64,000 bases of DNA from positions 1 to 64,000 of the forward strand of contig JANWVT010000003.1 in the NCBI GenBank assembly GCA_025056255.1. Direction: 5' to 3'. Shown in pieces: positions 1-8,755 of the stretch. The number at the start of each line of letters is the position of its first letter. Within the stretch, counting starts at the first letter, position 1. Below the pieces are notes generated by a model. That model was not told the DNA's origin. It did not search any database and saw only the letters and a program-made list of their open reading frames with translations. The stretch is from Bernardetiaceae bacterium. Its GTDB lineage: Bacteria; Bacteroidota; Bacteroidia; Cytophagales; Thermoflexibacteraceae. The translations under genes and the position numbers were made by a program.

Positions 1-1
1 C

Positions 2-1957
2 TACAATGCGGGCGTCAACCAAACTATTCGCAGCCTCTTCGGAGCTACGCTTAACGCCTTGAACAACTATGCCCACCTGGAACTGGTCAACCCTGCCGCT
101 TCTGGCACGGCAGTGAAAACCCTTGCAGGCAATGTCCGCATCCGCGGCAACCTCATGGTGGGCGGAAGAGTAGCTGCAGACCGCTTCCTCACCTCTATTA
201 ACTACCAATCCTTCGGGCAAGCCAATGAACTTGCAGCAGCTAACCACAACATCAACATTCAGGGCAACTGGGTAGTGTTCAGTACAGGTAACCGAGACGC
301 TGTAAACAGTGCTTTTGATTTTTCAGGTTCATTCAATGCGGTCAACAACCTCTTTAATGCCGGTACAGGCACTGTTACCTTTGAAGGAGGCAATCGCGCT
401 CAGGTGCTGGCTTCGGGCAGTGTGGTCAGTGGCACGGGCACGGGCTTTACCCAAACAGTTTCCAACCGCTTCTACAATGTGGTCATTGACAAGGGTACTA
501 CGGGCAGCGTGCACGGCAGAACGGTGTACTTGCGCGAAGACCCCCTGCTTATTCAACAATCCGTTACTTTTACTAACGGATTCTTTTGGAGCAATGCGGA
601 CGGCAGTGAAAACAATGGAACAGTTAATCGTCAAGATGATGATAATCAAATCACCTTCCTGAATAATGCAGGAACCATTCAAGTATTAGGACCAGGCACT
701 TTTCCCGGCGCACCAGGACCTCACAACAATAGCTATGTAGTAGGTGCAGTGCGCAAAATAGGCACCTCCGCAACTCCAGCCAGTGCAGTAGGCGGTGCTA
801 ATACCTTCGACTTCCCAGTTGGTCATACGCCGTTTGTAGCAGGCTCTTTGCCCGATACTTGGTTAAGCAGAGGTTACTACTATGCTCCATCAGGTGTGTT
901 AGACCTAACAGCTAATCACGATTTTGTGGCGCGCTACTATGGTACTAATCCCAATTTGGCTGGCACGACTATTCCCTCGGGTATTCGTCCGCAAGACATC
1001 ACCACTGCTGGCACTGGCAGCCACTATCCTACTAATGTAAAAGAGCCCTCGCTGCGCTTTATTAATGAAAGCGAATTTTGGACAATAGATTATAGCAGCA
1101 AAATAGGTCATACTACTACCTCCGGGCTATCGTTCCGTGCTAAACTGAGTTGGGACAGCAGCCCCAACCGAACTGCTATTAATACTTCTTTCTCTACTGC
1201 TCCGCTCAAAGTAGCTCACTGGACTAACAAAGGCAGCGGGCTAATGTGGTACAATGAAAACCGAAGCGCCTTTTTAGGCACAGCAACCGCTGGCGTGCAG
1301 GTGTCTAACTCCACTAATTTTAACGGACCGTTTAACAATGCCGACGACCAGCTTTCTATCCTGCCCATTGAGTTGATTAGTTTCAGTGCACGAGCCATAG
1401 CCGGAGACCGTGAAAAAGTAGAAATCACTTGGCAAACAGCATGGGAGCGCGACAATGACTACTTTGAAATAGAAAAAAGCCGCGATGGCATTCATTTTCA
1501 AAGTATTGCCCGCGTATTGCCTAAAGGCAATAACGGTTCGAGCAATAGCTTGCAAACTTACCTTCACTACGACGAGCAACCATGGCTCGGCAAAAACTAT
1601 TACCGGCTCAAGCAAGTAGATTTTGACGGTACAACTACTTACTCCAAAATTGAGGTTGTCATTTTTGAACGCAACGCACTCGACCCCAATGCTGGTAATA
1701 TGGAAGTATATCCCAACCCGTTTGCAAGCAACAAACAAAGTCTGAAAGTAGTCCTCCCCGAAGGAGGCATCGGTGCAGGTTGGCTGGTAATGTGGGACAT
1801 GGCAGGCAGGGAAGTATATCGCGAGCGCATTGCAGAAAAGCAAACGCTCATAGAGCTTGAACCGCGCGAAACACAAGGAAGACTTGCCAATGGTGCTTAT
1901 ATCATCCGTGCTATTGGTCGAGAGAAAACTTTTACTGCCAAAGTGGTGGTAGAGTAA
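2..1957 (+). CDS. T9SS type A sorted surface protein, 5'-truncated by the window edge
   Basis: The reading frame is open from base 2, so the true start lies outside the window; 651 residues are visible. The first two thirds are rich in Asn, Gly, Thr and Ser with repeated beta-strand-like patterns, as in large extracellular adhesin-type proteins of Bacteroidota. About residues 455-560 form a module recurring in such proteins (LPIELISFSA, then YYRLKQVDFDG and TYSKIEV). The last 85 residues are a type A C-terminal sorting domain: VYPNPF, then WDMAGREVY, then NGAYIIRA and a basic end. By family knowledge this signal directs export by the type IX system and attachment to or release from the cell surface. 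The ligand or function of the N-terminal part cannot be told. The stop is followed by an 80-nt hairpin. The same C-terminal module occurs in the split gene at 22846-24461. Confidence 0.85.
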   Translation, partial: YNAGVNQTIRSLFGATLNALNNYAHLELVNPAASGTAVKTLAGNVRIRGNLMVGGRVAADRFLTSINYQSFGQANELAAANHNINIQGNWVVFSTGNRDAVNSAFDFSGSFNAVNNLFNAGTGTVTFEGGNRAQVLASGSVVSGTGTGFTQTVSNRFYNVVIDKGTTGSVHGRTVYLREDPLLIQQSVTFTNGFFWSNADGSENNGTVNRQDDDNQITFLNNAGTIQVLGPGTFPGAPGPHNNSYVVGAVRKIGTSATPASAVGGANTFDFPVGHTPFVAGSLPDTWLSRGYYYAPSGVLDLTANHDFVARYYGTNPNLAGTTIPSGIRPQDITTAGTGSHYPTNVKEPSLRFINESEFWTIDYSSKIGHTTTSGLSFRAKLSWDSSPNRTAINTSFSTAPLKVAHWTNKGSGLMWYNENRSAFLGTATAGVQVSNSTNFNGPFNNADDQLSILPIELISFSARAIAGDREKVEITWQTAWERDNDYFEIEKSRDGIHFQSIARVLPKGNNGSSNSLQTYLHYDEQPWLGKNYYRLKQVDFDGTTTYSKIEVVIFERNALDPNAGNMEVYPNPFASNKQSLKVVLPEGGIGAGWLVMWDMAGREVYRERIAEKQTLIELEPRETQGRLANGAYIIRAIGREKTFTAKVVVE

Positions 1958-1969
1958 AACCATGATGAT

Positions 1970-2049
1970 GGCGTGGAAATATATTAACGCAATGTTCACC
2001 ACTGAACCCAAGTTGCAACTAAATATTTGAAAAATTCTATTTCCACGCC
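1970..2049 (+). terminator. 80-nt compound hairpin after the surface-protein gene
   Basis: GGCGTGGAAATA (1970-1981) is the exact reverse complement of TATTTCCACGCC (2038-2049). Nested inside are GCAA (1989-1992) with TTGC (2013-2016), and GTTCA (1994-1998) with TGAAC (2003-2007) around a CCAC loop. The structure starts 12 bases after the stop codon. No T-tract follows directly, so it is not a textbook intrinsic terminator. A 3'-end stabilising or processing structure is equally possible. Confidence 0.5.
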
Positions 2050-2070
2050 GCTGTTTGCGCATTGATGTTG

Positions 2071-2140
2071 CATATTGTCGTTGTTCGTGTTTTCACTAAC
2101 CATCAATTTTTTGTTGCCAGTGAGGACACGTGCAACGACA
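2071..2140 (+). repeat. Dispersed 13-bp-unit repeat, copy 1, with inverted second arm
   Basis: One unit (2071-2083, CATATTGTCGTTG) is followed by the terminal block TTCGTGTTTTCAC (2084-2096). An inverted, diverged copy of unit end plus block lies at 2120-2140 (GTGAGGACACGTGCAACGACA minus its last base is 20 long), pairing at 17 of 21 positions with 2076-2096. A T-rich stretch follows at 2141. The whole can fold into a 65-nt hairpin. Confidence 0.6.
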
Positions 2141-2484
2141 TTTTAATTTTGTTTGGAAATTGCAAAATGAAAGCGCGATTTTATGGTCAATTTTTTCTTT
2201 GTGCGCCTTTTACTTACAAGCGACTGGCTATCAATGCAATTCCATTCCAGCAAGGTTAGCAACAACCCGACGAAAATGTGGAAACGCATGGGGTTGCTTT
2301 GCTTAATACCATAAAGCAATTCTTACGAACAACTTGTCTGAAAAATTTAACCTGTCAATTGGTGCAAGGCATGCAATTATCGTTTAACTTCGCGCAATTT
2401 TTGGGCTTACATGAACAGCTGCTGCTTCTGTCGCCTAAAAGCGTTCCTTTTCACCTCATTTTCCAAGTAAAATTTTGATTTGAG

Positions 2485-5301
2485 ATGCCGAAAAATCAAG
2501 ACATCAAATCCGTACTCATCATCGGCAGCGGACCTATTGTTATTGGGCAAGCCTGCGAGTTTGACTACTCTGGTTCGCAAGCAGCGCGTTCGCTGCGCGA
2601 AGAAGGTATTGAAGTTACGCTCATCAACTCCAATCCGGCGACTATTATGACCGACCCGGTTACTGCCGACAACGTGTATTTGATGCCGCTGGAAAAAAAG
2701 TCTATCGTCAAAATTCTTGAAAAGCACAAAATTGATGCTGTATTGCCAACAATGGGCGGACAAACCGCGCTCAACCTCGCTATAGAGTGCGAAAAAGCGG
2801 GTATTTGGAAAAAGTTCGGCGTAAAAATGATTGGTGTGGACATCAACGCCATCAACACCACCGAAGACCGTGAGTTGTTCCGCAAAAAAATGATTGAACT
2901 CGGCGTAAATGTTTGCAAAGGCAGAATTGCCAAATCATTTTTGGAAGGCAAAGAAATTGCACAAGAAATCGGTTTTCCGTTGGTAATTAGACCCTCTTTT
3001 ACGCTGGGGGGGTCAGGCGGTAGCTTTGTGAACCATCCCGAAGATTTTGATAGAGCATTGCAGCATGGCTTGCAAACCTCTCCTGTGCATGAGGTACTCG
3101 TAGAGCAAAGCATTCTTGGCTGGCGCGAATATGAATTGGAACTTTTGCGCGACAACAACGGAAACATCATCATCATTTGCTCAATTGAAAATTTTGACCC
3201 GATGGGCATTCACACGGGCGACTCCATCACCGTTGCCCCTGCTATGACCCTGCCCGACACAGTGTATCAACAGATGCGCGACCTTGCCATTAGAATGATG
3301 AACGGCATCGGAAAGTTTGCCGGCGGTTGCAACGTACAATTTGCTGTTAATCCGGCAGATGATACCATTGTAGCCGTTGAAATCAACCCGCGCGTGAGCC
3401 GTTCCTCAGCACTGGCTTCCAAAGCAACTGGCTATCCTATCGCCAAAATTGCTGCTAAACTTGCTATTGGGTACAATCTGGATGAGCTCATCAATCCTAT
3501 CACCAAAACCACTTCTGCTTACTTCGAACCAGCATTAGACTATGTGATAGTGAAAATTCCGCGCTGGAACTTCGACAAATTCCGCGGAGCCAACACCGAA
3601 CTGGGCTTGCAAATGAAATCCGTTGGCGAGGCAATGGGTATTGGCAGAAACTTTCAGGAAGCCTTGCAAAAAGCCTGTCAGTCGCTGGAAATACGCCGCA
3701 ACGGACTGGGAGCAGATGGCAAAGAGCTAACCGACCAAGAAGCTATCTTGAAAAGTTTGGAACACCCCAGCTGGAATCGCTTGTTCCATATCTACGATGC
3801 GTTTAAAATGGGCATCGCCTTTAAAACTATTCAGAAACTCACCAAAATTGACCGCTGGTTTCTTACTCAAATTGAAGAGTTGGTATTGCTCGAAAAAGAG
3901 ATTCAGAAATACACTCTGGAAACGATTCCGCGTTGGTTGTTGCTCACAGCCAAACAGAAAGGCTACTCCGACCGCCAGCTAGGACATCTGCTCCGTTGTT
4001 TGGAAAGCCAAGTACGCAACCGCCGCAAAGAGCTAAATATCAACCGTGTGTACAAGTGTGTGGACACTTGCGCAGCAGAGTTTGAAGCCAAAACCCCCTA
4101 CTACTACAGCACTTTTGAAGAAGGCGAAAACGAGTCGGTCGTTTCAGACCGCAAAAAAATCATTGTACTTGGCTCAGGTCCTAACCGAATTGGGCAGGGT
4201 ATTGAGTTCGACTACTCGTGCGTCCATGGCGTACTGGCAGCCCGAGAGGAAGGCTACGAAACCATTATGATGAACTGCAATCCTGAAACCGTTTCTACCG
4301 ACCCCGATATATCTGACAAACTCTACTTTGAACCAGTTTTTTGGGAACACCTGATAGACTTAGTAGAGCATGAAAAACCCGAAGGCGTGATTGTGCAATT
4401 AGGCGGGCAAACTGCTCTTAAACTGGCTGAAAAATTGCATCGGCATGGCATCAAAATTATCGGGACAGACTTTGAAAGTCTCGACTTGGCAGAAGACCGC
4501 GGCAAGTTTTCCGATTTGCTCAAAGCTCATAAAATCCCATACCCTGCCTATGGCGTCATTCAAGATGCCGACCAAGCCTCTGAACTTGCCAAAGAACTGG
4601 GCTATCCCCTATTGGTACGCCCCAGTTATGTACTGGGCGGACAAAGCATGAAAATAGTGATTAACGACCAAGAACTGGAACAACACGTGGTTAATATTTT
4701 GAACCAAGACCCTGACAACCGCGTTTTACTCGACCACTTCTTGGACGGAGCCATTGAAGCTGAAGCCGATGCCATTTGCGATGGCGAAGAGGTGTATATC
4801 ATTGGCATCATGGAACACATCGAGCCAGCGGGTATTCACTCAGGCGACTCCAATGCTGTGCTGCCGCCTTTTAACCTTGGCGACTTGGTTATGAAGCAAA
4901 TCCGCGACCATACACGCACCATCGCTCTGGCACTTAAAACAGTAGGACTTATTAACATTCAATTTGCTATTAAAAATGACGTAGTGTATGTGATTGAGGC
5001 AAACCCACGCGCAAGCCGCACCGTGCCCTTCATTTGCAAAGCCTATCGAGAACCCTATGTTAACTATGCTACCAAAGTGATGTTAGGCACCAAGAAAATC
5101 AAAGATTTTAACTTCAAACCTCACCGAGAAGGCTATGCTATCAAAATTCCGGTGTTCTCGTTCAACAAGTTTCCGGGCGTAAGTAAAGAACTAGGACCAG
5201 AAATGAAATCAACAGGAGAAGCCATCTACTTCATTGAAGACCTAGACGACGACAAGTTTTTAGAGCTCTACGCCGAGCGAAACTTGTACCTAAGCCGTTG
5301 A
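2485..5301 (+). CDS. carB: Carbamoyl-phosphate synthase large subunit, short form
   Basis: The 938-residue protein makes carbamoyl phosphate from bicarbonate, two ATP and ammonia delivered by the small subunit CarA; the product feeds pyrimidine and arginine synthesis. Both homologous synthetase halves are present: the first opens with IIGSGPIVIGQACEFDYSG and the second, from about residue 555, with VLGSGPNRIGQGIEFDYS. Each contains an ATP-grasp fold (RPSFTLGGSGG near 170; RPSYVLGGQSM in the second). The chain stops at LYAERNLYLSR, about 135 residues short of the roughly 1070 of enterobacterial CarB. It therefore lacks the MGS-like domain that binds UMP, IMP or ornithine. I recall this short form from other Bacteroidota, so it is probably not a local truncation. 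No carA or other pyrimidine gene is adjacent. A strong terminator follows at 5320. Confidence 0.97.
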   Translation: MPKNQDIKSVLIIGSGPIVIGQACEFDYSGSQAARSLREEGIEVTLINSNPATIMTDPVTADNVYLMPLEKKSIVKILEKHKIDAVLPTMGGQTALNLAIECEKAGIWKKFGVKMIGVDINAINTTEDRELFRKKMIELGVNVCKGRIAKSFLEGKEIAQEIGFPLVIRPSFTLGGSGGSFVNHPEDFDRALQHGLQTSPVHEVLVEQSILGWREYELELLRDNNGNIIIICSIENFDPMGIHTGDSITVAPAMTLPDTVYQQMRDLAIRMMNGIGKFAGGCNVQFAVNPADDTIVAVEINPRVSRSSALASKATGYPIAKIAAKLAIGYNLDELINPITKTTSAYFEPALDYVIVKIPRWNFDKFRGANTELGLQMKSVGEAMGIGRNFQEALQKACQSLEIRRNGLGADGKELTDQEAILKSLEHPSWNRLFHIYDAFKMGIAFKTIQKLTKIDRWFLTQIEELVLLEKEIQKYTLETIPRWLLLTAKQKGYSDRQLGHLLRCLESQVRNRRKELNINRVYKCVDTCAAEFEAKTPYYYSTFEEGENESVVSDRKKIIVLGSGPNRIGQGIEFDYSCVHGVLAAREEGYETIMMNCNPETVSTDPDISDKLYFEPVFWEHLIDLVEHEKPEGVIVQLGGQTALKLAEKLHRHGIKIIGTDFESLDLAEDRGKFSDLLKAHKIPYPAYGVIQDADQASELAKELGYPLLVRPSYVLGGQSMKIVINDQELEQHVVNILNQDPDNRVLLDHFLDGAIEAEADAICDGEEVYIIGIMEHIEPAGIHSGDSNAVLPPFNLGDLVMKQIRDHTRTIALALKTVGLINIQFAIKNDVVYVIEANPRASRTVPFICKAYREPYVNYATKVMLGTKKIKDFNFKPHREGYAIKIPVFSFNKFPGVSKELGPEMKSTGEAIYFIEDLDDDKFLELYAERNLYLSR

Positions 5302-5319
5302 TGTATCTGCCGATCTTTC

Positions 5320-5355
5320 AATGCAGGCAAAACTTTCCTTGCCTGCATTTTTTTA
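5320..5355 (+). terminator. Intrinsic terminator of carB
   Basis: An 11-bp perfect stem (AATGCAGGCAA, 5320-5330, with TTGCCTGCATT, 5339-5349), an 8-base loop and a run of seven T (5348-5354). It starts 19 bases after the carB stop. It also argues against starting the next gene at the TTG overlapping the carB stop, since the hairpin would lie in its coding sequence. Confidence 0.9.
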
Positions 5356-5381
5356 TTTTCGTACGTCAGTTTACAAACTCT

Positions 5382-6470
5382 ATGAACGAACCACAGTATC
5401 ACCTATTTGCAGAAGAACGCCTACGCACTTTTGCCACTGAAACTTTTCTCTACTTTGGTGTGCCAAAACCAGATGCACAACAAGCCGCTGATGTACTCAT
5501 AGCTGCCGATTTACGCGGCATAGATTCACATGGTGTGGCTCGCTTGCATACCTATTTTGACATGTTGCAACTGGGAAGAATCAACCCTAAACCCAATATT
5601 CGGATTGTGCGAGAAAAAATGTCCACCGCTACTGTTGATGGCGACAACGGGCTGGGGCTGGTAGTTGGTCCGAAAGCTAACCAGATAGCTATGGAAAAAG
5701 CTGAAAAAGCTGGTTCGGGCTGGGTAAGCGTTTGTAATACCAACCACTATGGCATTGCAGGCTACTATGTGCTGCAAGCACTCAAACGCGATATGATTGG
5801 CTGGGCAATGACTAACTCCACCAAGCTAGTGGCGCCTTTGTGGGGAGCGGAGCGCATGCTGGGTACAAACCCTATTGCTATTGCTTTTCCGGGATGGGAA
5901 GAGCCCCCTATTGTGATTGATATGGCAACCAGTGCAGCTGCTTACGGCAAAATTGAAATCGCCAAGCGAGCAGGCAAAGCTATTCCCGAAGGATGGATTA
6001 TTGACAAAGACGGAAACACCAGTACCAATCCATCAGATATGATAAACGGTGGTGCACTACTGCCGCTCGGCTCCGACCGCGAACATGGAGGGCACAAGGG
6101 CTATGCCTTGGCAGCTATGGTAGATATTTTGTGCTGTGTGCTAAGCGGTGCCAACTGGGGACCTTTTGCTCCGCCTTTTGCTTTGCGGCAAGAAATTCCT
6201 GCCCGCTCGGTAGGTAAAGGCATTGGGCACTTTTTTGGCGCCATGCAAATTGATGGTTTTATGGATGTAACGACTTTTAAAAAACAAATAGACGATTGGA
6301 TTCGCACCTTCCGCGCTACTAAACCTGCACCCGGCACAGCAGGCGTGCTTATTCCCGGAGACCCAGAGCGCGAGGCAGAAGCCATTCGCCGCCAAGAGGG
6401 CATCCCCCTTATTCAGGCAGTAGTAGATGACTTGCTAGATATTTCCCGACAAACCGGAATTCCTTTATGA
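5382..6470 (+). CDS. Ldh family (malate/L-lactate dehydrogenase type) oxidoreductase
   Basis: A 362-residue cytoplasmic NAD(P)-dependent 2-hydroxyacid/2-ketoacid oxidoreductase of the YlbC/YiaK/MDH-II superfamily, which is unrelated to the Rossmann-type lactate dehydrogenases. Family marks seen: DLRGIDSHGVARLHTYF near the N-terminus, CNTNHYGIAGYYVLQAL with the conserved His, GTNPIAIAFPG, and DMATSAAAYGKIE. The C-terminal GHKGYALAAMVDILC segment is also typical. Substrate cannot be told; malate, lactate, ureidoglycolate and sulfolactate are all handled by relatives. I chose ATG 5382: the frame extends to a TTG at 5298 but that would run through the carB terminator, and family members start close to MNEPQYHLF. 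The gene stands alone, with a convergent globin gene downstream. Confidence 0.93.
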   Translation: MNEPQYHLFAEERLRTFATETFLYFGVPKPDAQQAADVLIAADLRGIDSHGVARLHTYFDMLQLGRINPKPNIRIVREKMSTATVDGDNGLGLVVGPKANQIAMEKAEKAGSGWVSVCNTNHYGIAGYYVLQALKRDMIGWAMTNSTKLVAPLWGAERMLGTNPIAIAFPGWEEPPIVIDMATSAAAYGKIEIAKRAGKAIPEGWIIDKDGNTSTNPSDMINGGALLPLGSDREHGGHKGYALAAMVDILCCVLSGANWGPFAPPFALRQEIPARSVGKGIGHFFGAMQIDGFMDVTTFKKQIDDWIRTFRATKPAPGTAGVLIPGDPEREAEAIRRQEGIPLIQAVVDDLLDISRQTGIPL

Positions 6471-6850
6471 AGCACAGACTTTGCTGAATGCTACAATAAA
6501 CTTAGTAGGTTTCTGTGAGGCTTGATGGGTTTTCAAATGCACGTCGCCGTTGCACGTCGCTGTTGCACGTCGCCGCTGCACGTCGCCGCTGCACGTCGCT
6601 GTTGTTCGCACCCTTACAAACAACAAAACCTACTGTGCATGTGAAGGGTAGTCAATCCTGCAATCCTGTCTAAACCGTACTTGAAGTAGCTGCTTATTCA
6701 AGGTAATACCAAAATAAATTCGCTGACTGAGAAATGAGTGGCGGGGTAATTGACAATGCGTACAACTGAGTAGTTCTAAAAGTAGTTGACTACACCATCA
6801 AAAAAAGACACGTATTTACTTGGCACCACATGCCAATGCTCTAATGTAGC
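6471..6850. other. 380-bp convergent intergenic region, no gene
   Basis: Lies between the dehydrogenase (plus) and globin (minus) stops. It carries the 13-bp repeat array at 6540-6624. The rest (about 6625-6850) is AT-rich without an open frame or tRNA that I can support. Confidence 0.55.
6540..6624 (+). repeat. Dispersed 13-bp-unit repeat, copy 2 (five tandem units)
   Basis: Units starting at 6540, 6553, 6566, 6579 and 6592 follow CACGTCGCYGYTG with an exact 13-base period. The terminal block TTCGCACCCTTAC begins at 6605, and AACAAC follows so that GTTGTT and AACAAC flank it. Orientation is plus. It is located between two convergent genes. Confidence 0.8.
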
Positions 6851-7285
6851 TTACTTTGTTTTAGTCTGCTGAGCAGCAATGTTTTTAGCGATAGCATCGC
6901 CCACGGCTTTCATTACTTCATGCCAAGCTTTGGTATATTCAGGTTTCCACCTTTCAGCACGCACACTTGCAATGGTTTCTACTAAAAGTTTAATAAATGG
7001 CTCAAAGTATTCAGGTTTAACACCGTATTTTACATGGCGCGCTGCCAGTGAACGTACCTCCTCTGTAATTTGGTCTAACTTGTTGAGCTTGGTAATCACT
7101 AATGTAATGGCAAAAGCTAACTTTCGGTGCTGCTCTTTTTCATCTCCTTTAAATAACTTTTTGTATTCCGGATATTTTTGAAACAATCGGTTATAGAACT
7201 GTCGCCCAATCTCCGGTCCGTGTCCAATAAGGTCTGCCCACGTATCTCTTACGATTTGTATACTTTCTTCGTTAATCATTTCCAT
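6851..7285 (-). CDS. Single-domain bacterial globin
   Basis: A 144-residue haem protein of the flavohaemoglobin/Vitreoscilla haemoglobin globin class, without the FAD/NAD reductase domain. Visible positions fit the fold: Tyr31 in FYNRLF (B10), Phe45 in KKLF (CD1), Gln52 in KEQHRK (distal E7) and His84 in ARHVKYGV (proximal F8). Tyr B10 with Gln E7 is the pocket seen in NO-dioxygenating globins, so a role in NO or oxygen handling is likely but not shown. No reductase gene is adjacent. Length matches the family. Downstream (on its strand) is the repeat-bearing gap; upstream a 13-bp stem separates it from the DUF4494 gene. Confidence 0.92.
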   Translation of the reverse strand: MEMINEESIQIVRDTWADLIGHGPEIGRQFYNRLFQKYPEYKKLFKGDEKEQHRKLAFAITLVITKLNKLDQITEEVRSLAARHVKYGVKPEYFEPFIKLLVETIASVRAERWKPEYTKAWHEVMKAVGDAIAKNIAAQQTKTK

Positions 7286-7324
7286 GTATTTTTGGTTATG
7301 CGAGCACCATGCACAAATTTGGTA

Positions 7325-7354
7325 TGTTTTTCCTGTTTTGCAACAGGAAAAACA
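7325..7354 (-). terminator. Perfect hairpin between DUF4494 gene and globin gene
   Basis: TGTTTTTCCTGTT (7325-7337) pairs exactly with AACAGGAAAAACA (7342-7354) across a 4-base loop: 13 bp. It lies 47 bases after the DUF4494 stop and 40 bases before the globin start on the minus strand. There is no T-tract beyond the stem, but the A/T-rich stem base could serve in either direction. It could terminate the DUF4494 transcript or shape the globin leader. Confidence 0.5.
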
Positions 7355-7401
7355 GGCATTTTATTACACAAATAACATTGCAAAACAGTTTACAGATTTG
7401 C

Positions 7402-7986
7402 TCAAATAGCAGGAGAGGCTTTTCCGGGTTGTTCGCTCTCAGAAGCATCACTCTCTAAATCAATCTCTTCTATCACTTCTTCGCTTTCCAGCTCAAAAGT
7501 ATCGTCTATTTCAGGCGTTTGCACGCGTTTAAGCCTACCAGACTGAATCATTTCCTCTTCTTCCGAAATATAGGGAATTACTTCTACGATAGGGCTAAGG
7601 TTTACGTCAGTGATTTCGTAGGGAATTACCCACGACTTGAGTTGTTCATCTATTCGCTCAATAGCTTGCCGGCAGTTTTGGGCGGAAACAAGCATTAGCG
7701 AGGTAAAGCGCTTTTCCTTACCACTTGACTCGTCTACATCATGATATGCTATTTTGCATTTGTACCATGTTTCGCAGTCTTCGTAATTAAAAATTTCTTT
7801 GAAGCCTGTCTTAGATACGCTCTGAATGAGAAAATCAGGAATGCTGCTTCCTAAACTGCGATACAGACGTGCCTCAGCATCTGTAAAGGAAACAGCATCT
7901 ACTAAGTATGTTTCAGAGACCATTTTCATTTTGTCATTTTCCAAAAACTTTGCATATTGAATCTTGCATTGGAACCATGTAGCCAT
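7402..7986 (-). CDS. DUF4494 domain protein
   Basis: A protein of about 194 residues restricted, as far as I know, to Bacteroidota; no function is established. The DUF4494 signature is clear: WFQCKIQYAKFLENDKMKMV, then TYLVDAVSFTDAEARLY, followed by a second similar half (TWYKCKIAYHDVDESSGKEK). The C-terminal 45 residues are acidic (Glu/Asp/Ser) and look disordered. There is no signal peptide or membrane segment. I took ATG 7986; an upstream in-frame GTG at 7998 would add only four residues. It is separated from the globin by a hairpin, so probably its own unit. Confidence 0.85.
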   Translation of the reverse strand: MATWFQCKIQYAKFLENDKMKMVSETYLVDAVSFTDAEARLYRSLGSSIPDFLIQSVSKTGFKEIFNYEDCETWYKCKIAYHDVDESSGKEKRFTSLMLVSAQNCRQAIERIDEQLKSWVIPYEITDVNLSPIVEVIPYISEEEEMIQSGRLKRVQTPEIDDTFELESEEVIEEIDLESDASESEQPGKASPAI

Positions 7987-8036
7987 AATTTTAATCACAG
8001 ATTAAGCGTGAAGATGAACAACCGTTCAAAGTAGCT

Positions 8037-8069
8037 GCAAATTAATAAAAATTGATATGTTTTGCCAAA
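8037..8069 (-). promoter_or_regulatory. Putative Bacteroidota promoter of the DUF4494 gene
   Basis: On the minus strand, TTTG (8066-8069) is followed after 20 bases by TTAATTTGC (8037-8045), one mismatch from the TAnnTTTGY element. Transcription would begin near 8031, giving a leader of about 45 bases. Confidence 0.4.
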
Positions 8070-8140
8070 TTCTTTATGCCGCGGCTTACATTCTAACAGG
8101 GAATAGTAAACTTTGTGACACGGTTTGGAGTTGTTAGCAC

Positions 8141-8752
8141 ATGAAAACTGCTGAAAAAGGGTCTTCTTCTTTCATTGAGCGCTTGGAAAAAATACATCCG
8201 CATCTGATGCTGATGTATGTTGGGGTAGTAGGTAGTTCGCTAATTTTTTTCTTCTTGTCCTTGTTATTTGTTATTACAGCACTAAGGCAGCAGGTACAGA
8301 TAGCTTTGCCAAGTGCTTTTGCCTTCAGCACAGCTGTTTTGCTCATGAGCAGCTATTTTGCGCATCGCTATTTGCAACACTTCAAAAACGACCGCGCAAA
8401 GGAACTGGCTCATAGTGCTTGGGGAGTGTTTATGACCGGTATTGTGTTTACTATTTCGCAAGTAATTGGCTGGATAGAACTGTCGGAAAGCGGTGTGCGC
8501 TTTGCAGGTAAAGCTACCGGTGCTTACTTGTATTTGCTTTCCGGATTGCACGTTTTACACTTGCTCGGTGGACTGATTTACACGCTGGTACAAGCTATTG
8601 CAGCTCATAAAATTAGCAAAGATGCCGTGCAGGCACTCATTGTGTTTAGCAATCGATACGAGTGGGTGAAAGCTCGCATGTTAGTGGTTTATTGGCATTT
8701 TCTCGATGTGGTTTGGATAGTGTTGTTCATTTTTTTTGCCTTACTGGTATAG
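8141..8752 (+). CDS. Cytochrome c oxidase subunit III family protein
   Basis: A 203-residue integral membrane protein of haem-copper oxidase subunit III. Five hydrophobic spans are seen, at about 25-47, 57-77, 92-112, 125-150 and 178-202. Family marks are YLYLLSGLHVLHLLGGLIY and the terminal YWHFLDVVWIVLFIFF. It would sit in the cytoplasmic membrane beside subunits I and II and support assembly or proton uptake of the terminal oxidase. No subunit I or II gene is near; in many Bacteroidota these lie in a cluster elsewhere, so this copy is separated or is a second subunit III. The stop is only 3 bases from the convergent LOG gene stop. Confidence 0.88.
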   Translation: MKTAEKGSSSFIERLEKIHPHLMLMYVGVVGSSLIFFFLSLLFVITALRQQVQIALPSAFAFSTAVLLMSSYFAHRYLQHFKNDRAKELAHSAWGVFMTGIVFTISQVIGWIELSESGVRFAGKATGAYLYLLSGLHVLHLLGGLIYTLVQAIAAHKISKDAVQALIVFSNRYEWVKARMLVVYWHFLDVVWIVLFIFFALLV

Positions 8753-8755
8753 CTT

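Larger units (their letters stand above)
1958..2484. other. 527-bp intergenic region with structured elements, no gene
   Basis: Between the surface-protein gene and carB, both on the plus strand. It holds a compound hairpin (1970-2049) and one copy of the dispersed 13-bp-unit repeat (2071-2140). The short open frames here show no recognisable protein and overlap the repeat. The remaining 340 bases before carB are AT-rich; I see no clear TAnnTTTG promoter. carB expression must start within this gap. Confidence 0.6.

Noticed and set aside
1274-2062. A 262-codon open frame antisense to the first surface-protein gene
   Set aside because: It is antisense to a gene with clear domains and shows no family pattern; it results from biased codon use.
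2565-3209. A 214-codon open frame antisense to carB
   Set aside because: Fully within the conserved first half of carB and without recognisable protein features.
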